Positions 61,084-64,000 of a stretch of 64,000 bases of DNA are shown here, one piece after another. Source of the stretch: Nonomuraea ceibae (GTDB lineage Bacteria > Actinomycetota > Actinomycetes > Streptosporangiales > Streptosporangiaceae); the NCBI RefSeq assembly GCF_019396325.1, contig NZ_JAHKRO010000021.1, forward strand, positions 1 through 64,000, given 5' to 3'. A program made the position numbers and the translations under genes. The notes under the pieces are model-generated. The model had not been told where the DNA came from. It saw only the letters and a program-made list of their open reading frames with translations, and did no database searches. Numbering within the stretch: the first letter of the stretch is position 1; the number at the start of each line of letters is the position of its first letter.

Positions 61084-61235
61084 GCTCTGACGGTAACTGC
61101 GAAAGGCGTCTGTTGATGCACGTCAAGCCCTTGACAGTGAGATATGGCCGCCCAGAGACTGTGAACACTTGATCGCATGACCAAGTCGAATGACCTGGCC
61201 TTTGAGGCCCCTGAGGCTCAGTGAGAGGACACGGC

Positions 61236-62081
61236 ATGGGACGGCTGGACCACAAGGTCGCCTTCATCACCGGCGCGGCTCGAGGGCAGGGACGCGCCCA
61301 TGCCGTGCGGCTCGCACAGGAAGGCGCCGACATCATCGCCACAGACGTCGGCGCGTCCGGCGCCATCGGCGATGAGGTCGGCAGCGTTCCCTATGCCCTC
61401 GGCACCACCGAGGACCTGGCCGAGACGGCTCGCCTGGTGGAGGCGCACGGGCGGAGGGCCGTCCACGCGGCCGCCGACGTGCGCGACCTGGCCGCCCTGA
61501 AGCGGGCGGTCGAGCAGGGGATGAAGGAGTTCGGCAGGCTCGACATCGTGGTTGCCAACGCCGGCATCTCCAGCCCCGCGTCCAGCCTGGAGATGAGCGA
61601 ACAGGTCTGGCAAGAGATGATCGACATCAACCTGACCGGCGTCTGGAAGACGCTCAAGGTGTCGGTGCCGCACATCGTCGAAGGGGGACGTGGCGGCGCC
61701 GTGGTCATCACCAGCTCCGCCGCGACCGACGGCATCTATGAGAACCTCGCGCACTACAGCGCGGCCAAGGCGGGGCTCGTTCCCCTCATGCGCATTTTGG
61801 CCAGAGAACTGGCCCCCCACGGCATCCGAGTCAACACCGTCCACACCGGCACGGTGGTCACGCCCATGATCCTCAACGATGCCACGTACCGTGCATTCCG
61901 CCCTGACCTGGACAATCCAACCCGCGCGGACTTCGACGAGGCCGTCCGCGCCGTCAGCAAACTGCCGTTCGGGGCACTCGAGGCCGACGACATCGCGAAC
62001 GCCGTCCTCTATCTGGTGTCCGACGACGGGCGCGGAGTGACCGGCGCCAGGCACTTCGTGGACGCCGGCGCCAACCTCTGA
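61236..62081 (+). CDS. Mycofactocin-coupled SDR dehydrogenase
   Basis: From the ATG at 61236 a 281-residue SDR: MGRLDHKVAFITGAARGQGR with the TGxxxGxG-type loop, HAVRLAQEGADIIATDVGAS, then VVANAGISSPASSLEMSEQV, ITSSAATDGIYENLAHYSAA and K of the YxxxK site (HYSAAK). The TGAARGQGRAHAVRLAQEGA string with ADIIA and a longer-than-usual gap before the second strand are features of the mycofactocin-coupled SDR family (TIGR03971), whose members keep NAD bound and pass electrons to mycofactocin. No mycofactocin synthesis genes lie in the window. It lies 30 bases before the amidase. Confidence 0.85.
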   Translation: MGRLDHKVAFITGAARGQGRAHAVRLAQEGADIIATDVGASGAIGDEVGSVPYALGTTEDLAETARLVEAHGRRAVHAAADVRDLAALKRAVEQGMKEFGRLDIVVANAGISSPASSLEMSEQVWQEMIDINLTGVWKTLKVSVPHIVEGGRGGAVVITSSAATDGIYENLAHYSAAKAGLVPLMRILARELAPHGIRVNTVHTGTVVTPMILNDATYRAFRPDLDNPTRADFDEAVRAVSKLPFGALEADDIANAVLYLVSDDGRGVTGARHFVDAGANL

Positions 62082-62111
62082 CCCGATCAACCCCCTTGCA
62101 AGGAGGACCCC

Positions 62112-63554
62112 ATGTCCGAGGCATATCTGGACGCGACCGCACAGGCCGAACTCGTCCGTACCGGCCAGGCCACCCCCGCCGAGCTGGTCGAACAGGCGAT
62201 CGGCCGGATCGAGGCGGTGAACCCCGTGATCAATGCCGTGATCGTCCCGCTCTTCGAGAAGGCCAGGGACGAGGCGGCGCGGGTGCCCAGGGACGCCCCG
62301 TTCGCGGGCGTGCCTTACGTGCTCAAGGATCTCACCGTGCACTCGAAGGGCGATCCCTACTCAGCGGGCTGCGCCGGCGTGAAGGCCGCCGGATACCGCT
62401 CCGACCATGATTCCTATTTCGTGGAGAGGATGCGCGAGGCCGGATTCGTGCTGATCGGCAAGGCCAGCACCTCCGAGATGGGGATGTACGAGTCCACCGA
62501 ACCTCTGGCCTGGGGCCCGTGCCGCAACCCGTGGAACATCGATCACTCGTGCGGGGGGTCGAGCGGCGGTTCCGCCGCGGCGGTCGCGGCCGGCATGGTG
62601 CCGGTGGCGCACGGCAATGACGGCGGCGGGTCGGTGCGCAGCCCGTCCAGTCAGTGCGGGGTGGTGGGGCTGAAGCCGACCCGCGGACGCGTGTCGTCGG
62701 GGCCGATGGTGGTCGAGTCCGACACCGTCTGCGGGATGGCCACAGAGGGTCTGATCACGCGCTCGATCCGTGACGCGGCGGGAATGCTCGACGCGGTGAG
62801 CGGGCACCGGCCCGGCGACGGCTACTGGGCGCCGCCGCCGCTGCGCCCGTTAGCCGCGGAGGTGGGCGCCGATCCCGGGCGGCTGCGCATCGGCGTGCTC
62901 GCCGTCGATCCGACCGGTCAGATCACGATCGACCCCGAGTCGGTGGCGGCGACCCGGGCGGTCGCCGACCGGCTCGCCGACCTCGGACACGACGTGTCCG
63001 ACGGCTATCCGGAGGTGCTGCGCGAGGGCATGTGGCCGATGGAGTGGTTCAAGTGCGTCGGCGTCGTGATCGCCCGTGAGTTCGACTGGCTCGGCGAGCA
63101 GATCGGGCGGCCCATTGTCGAGGCCGACGTCGAACCGGCCACCTGGGCCTACATCGAGCAGGGCCGTAAGGTCAGCGCCATCACCTACGCTGCCGGGATC
63201 GATGCCCTGCGCACCCAGGCGCGAGAGATCGAGCGATGGTGGGAGGAGGACGGCTGGGACCTGCTAGTGACCCCGACGATCCCGGTCCCTACTCCCAAGA
63301 TCGGGCAGCTCGGCGCCGACGCCGACGACCCCTCGGCGTCGGTCGCGATGTGGATCCTGCAGAACACCGTGCTGTTCAACGTGTCGGGTCAGCCCGCGAT
63401 CTCGTTGCCGCTCCATCAGCGATCCGACGGCATGCCTCAAGGCGTGCAGCTCGCCGCCGCCTACGGGCGCGAGGACCTGCTGCTCCGGGTCGGCGCACAG
63501 CTCGAGACCGCGATGCCGTGGGCGGACCGCCGCCCTCCGCACGGCGCGCGATGA
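62112..63554 (+). CDS. Amidase (amidase signature family)
   Basis: A 480-residue amidase preceded by GCAAGGAGGA. The Ser-cisSer-Lys set is visible: Lys in [14 protein letters not shown] (about 75-88), and the signature [20 protein letters not shown] followed by [14 protein letters not shown], with the cis-Ser and nucleophile Ser. The closest named relatives are amidases of the GatA-like family that hydrolyse aryl or alkyl amides (also 6-aminohexanoate and indoleacetamide). Sitting after the mycofactocin-type SDR, it likely supplies the amine or acid used in this locus. Confidence 0.93.
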   Translation: MSEAYLDATAQAELVRTGQATPAELVEQAIGRIEAVNPVINAVIVPLFEKARDEAARVPRDAPFAGVPYVLKDLTVHSKGDPYSAGCAGVKAAGYRSDHDSYFVERMREAGFVLIGKASTSEMGMYESTEPLAWGPCRNPWNIDHSCGGSSGGSAAAVAAGMVPVAHGNDGGGSVRSPSSQCGVVGLKPTRGRVSSGPMVVESDTVCGMATEGLITRSIRDAAGMLDAVSGHRPGDGYWAPPPLRPLAAEVGADPGRLRIGVLAVDPTGQITIDPESVAATRAVADRLADLGHDVSDGYPEVLREGMWPMEWFKCVGVVIAREFDWLGEQIGRPIVEADVEPATWAYIEQGRKVSAITYAAGIDALRTQAREIERWWEEDGWDLLVTPTIPVPTPKIGQLGADADDPSASVAMWILQNTVLFNVSGQPAISLPLHQRSDGMPQGVQLAAAYGREDLLLRVGAQLETAMPWADRRPPHGAR

Positions 63555-63584
63555 CCTTGACCGGACGGCGCGCCGGCCGCCCGG

Positions 63585-64000
63585 TCAGCCCGCCCTCCTC
63601 TGCGGAAGGGCGAGCATGACCATGGCCTCGGCCAGCAGGTCCACCTGTCGCTGGCAGGCCGGCCGGTCGCGGGAAGCCGCATACTCCAGCGTCATCCCGT
63701 CGAACCGGTGCAGGATGAACCGGACGATCTCCTCCACCGTGATCGCGGGTTCCCTGCCTTCCGCCTTGACCGCCAGCCGCAGATTGTCGGTCAGCAGGAC
63801 CCGGCCGAACGGATCCCAGATCGAGTAGACCTCCTCGGGGGCGCCGCCCCGGCGGATCCGGGTCATGCCGGCCTCGGTGAGTGCCATTTGGAGGCCGATG
63901 TTCTGCTGGTACCAGCCCCACATCGCGGCGATGCCCTCGCGGATCGTCGACTCGATGCCGAGGCTCGGATCCACCCGGGCGAACGAATCCACGAGCAGGC
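63585..64000 (-). CDS. TetR-family regulator, C-terminal part (partial)
   Basis: The frame is open to the window edge; a GTG at 63992 is internal. SFARVDPSLGIESTIREGIA, MWGWYQQNIGLQMALTEAGM, TRIRRGGAPEEVYSIWDPFG and LTVEEI-like helices make a typical TetR ligand-binding domain, ending LALPQRRAG. The HTH is outside the window. Being convergent to the amidase it may regulate the catabolic locus, but its target is not known. Confidence 0.75.
   Translation of the reverse strand, partial: LLVDSFARVDPSLGIESTIREGIAAMWGWYQQNIGLQMALTEAGMTRIRRGGAPEEVYSIWDPFGRVLLTDNLRLAVKAEGREPAITVEEIVRFILHRFDGMTLEYAASRDRPACQRQVDLLAEAMVMLALPQRRAG

Overview
The window is GC-rich throughout, its codons strongly favour G or C in third position, and its genes include LuxR-type large ATPase regulators, a DesR/DesK-like two-component pair, TetR repressors, a mycofactocin-type dehydrogenase and actinobacterial insertion sequences. 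This points to a filamentous actinomycete chromosome, plausibly of the Streptosporangiales, although no marker in the window fixes the genus.

Region by region: (a) 1-9,400 is a scrapyard of mobile DNA. It holds an IS3 end that truncates what looks like the last part of a pPIWI_RE protein, a decayed gene, a tRNA-Lys 3' fragment flanked by paired repeats (an integrase attachment site), IS256, rve-type and IS630 remnants, and an IS1182 element with 4-bp target duplication that is itself broken by an IS3-type transposase. (b) 9,427-17,582 is a 2,472-residue secreted RHS/YD-repeat protein with an inserted LamG domain and an AT-richer, variable-looking C-terminal tip, followed directly by a serine recombinase lacking its catalytic half. 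(c) 17,648-32,307 is mostly intact accessory chromosome: a PCMT-like methyltransferase, a response regulator/kinase/multicopper oxidase group, a membrane pentapeptide-repeat protein, an unrecognised frameshifted gene, an 888-residue LuxR-type regulator, an HSL-type hydrolase, a serine hydrolase and a small conserved protein. (d) 32,300-43,900 is again degraded: IS5 and IS256 remnants, truncated SDR and monooxygenase genes, two NUDIX hydrolases, an Abi/HEPN-like gene, an APH fragment fused to a zinc-finger fragment, a decayed PCMT-like methyltransferase and phage-like small genes. (e) 43,894-54,763 carries regulated accessory modules: TetR with an ABC exporter, a broken tyrosine integrase, TetR with a quinone-reductase-like enzyme, a duplicated DUF6326-like gene start flanking a membrane protein, a cytochrome P450 with an atypical I helix, a secreted small protein, and an alpha-carbonic anhydrase broken by two frameshifts. 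(f) 54,880-64,000 is a coherent catabolic locus: a leftward, translationally coupled series (FAD amine oxidase, crotonase, two acyl-CoA dehydrogenases, acyl-CoA ligase) divergent from a mycofactocin-type SDR and an amidase, with a TetR gene running off the window end.

How the genes work together: the last region reads as a pathway that could hydrolyse an amide, oxidise an amine or alcohol, activate the resulting acid with CoA and carry out a beta-oxidation-like turn. This is inferred from family content only. The intact two-component system probably controls the adjacent multicopper oxidase, and several divergent TetR/target pairs have visible palindromic operators. Many frameshifts in different genes argue that the window has undergone real decay; a few isolated single-base shifts could be sequencing errors.
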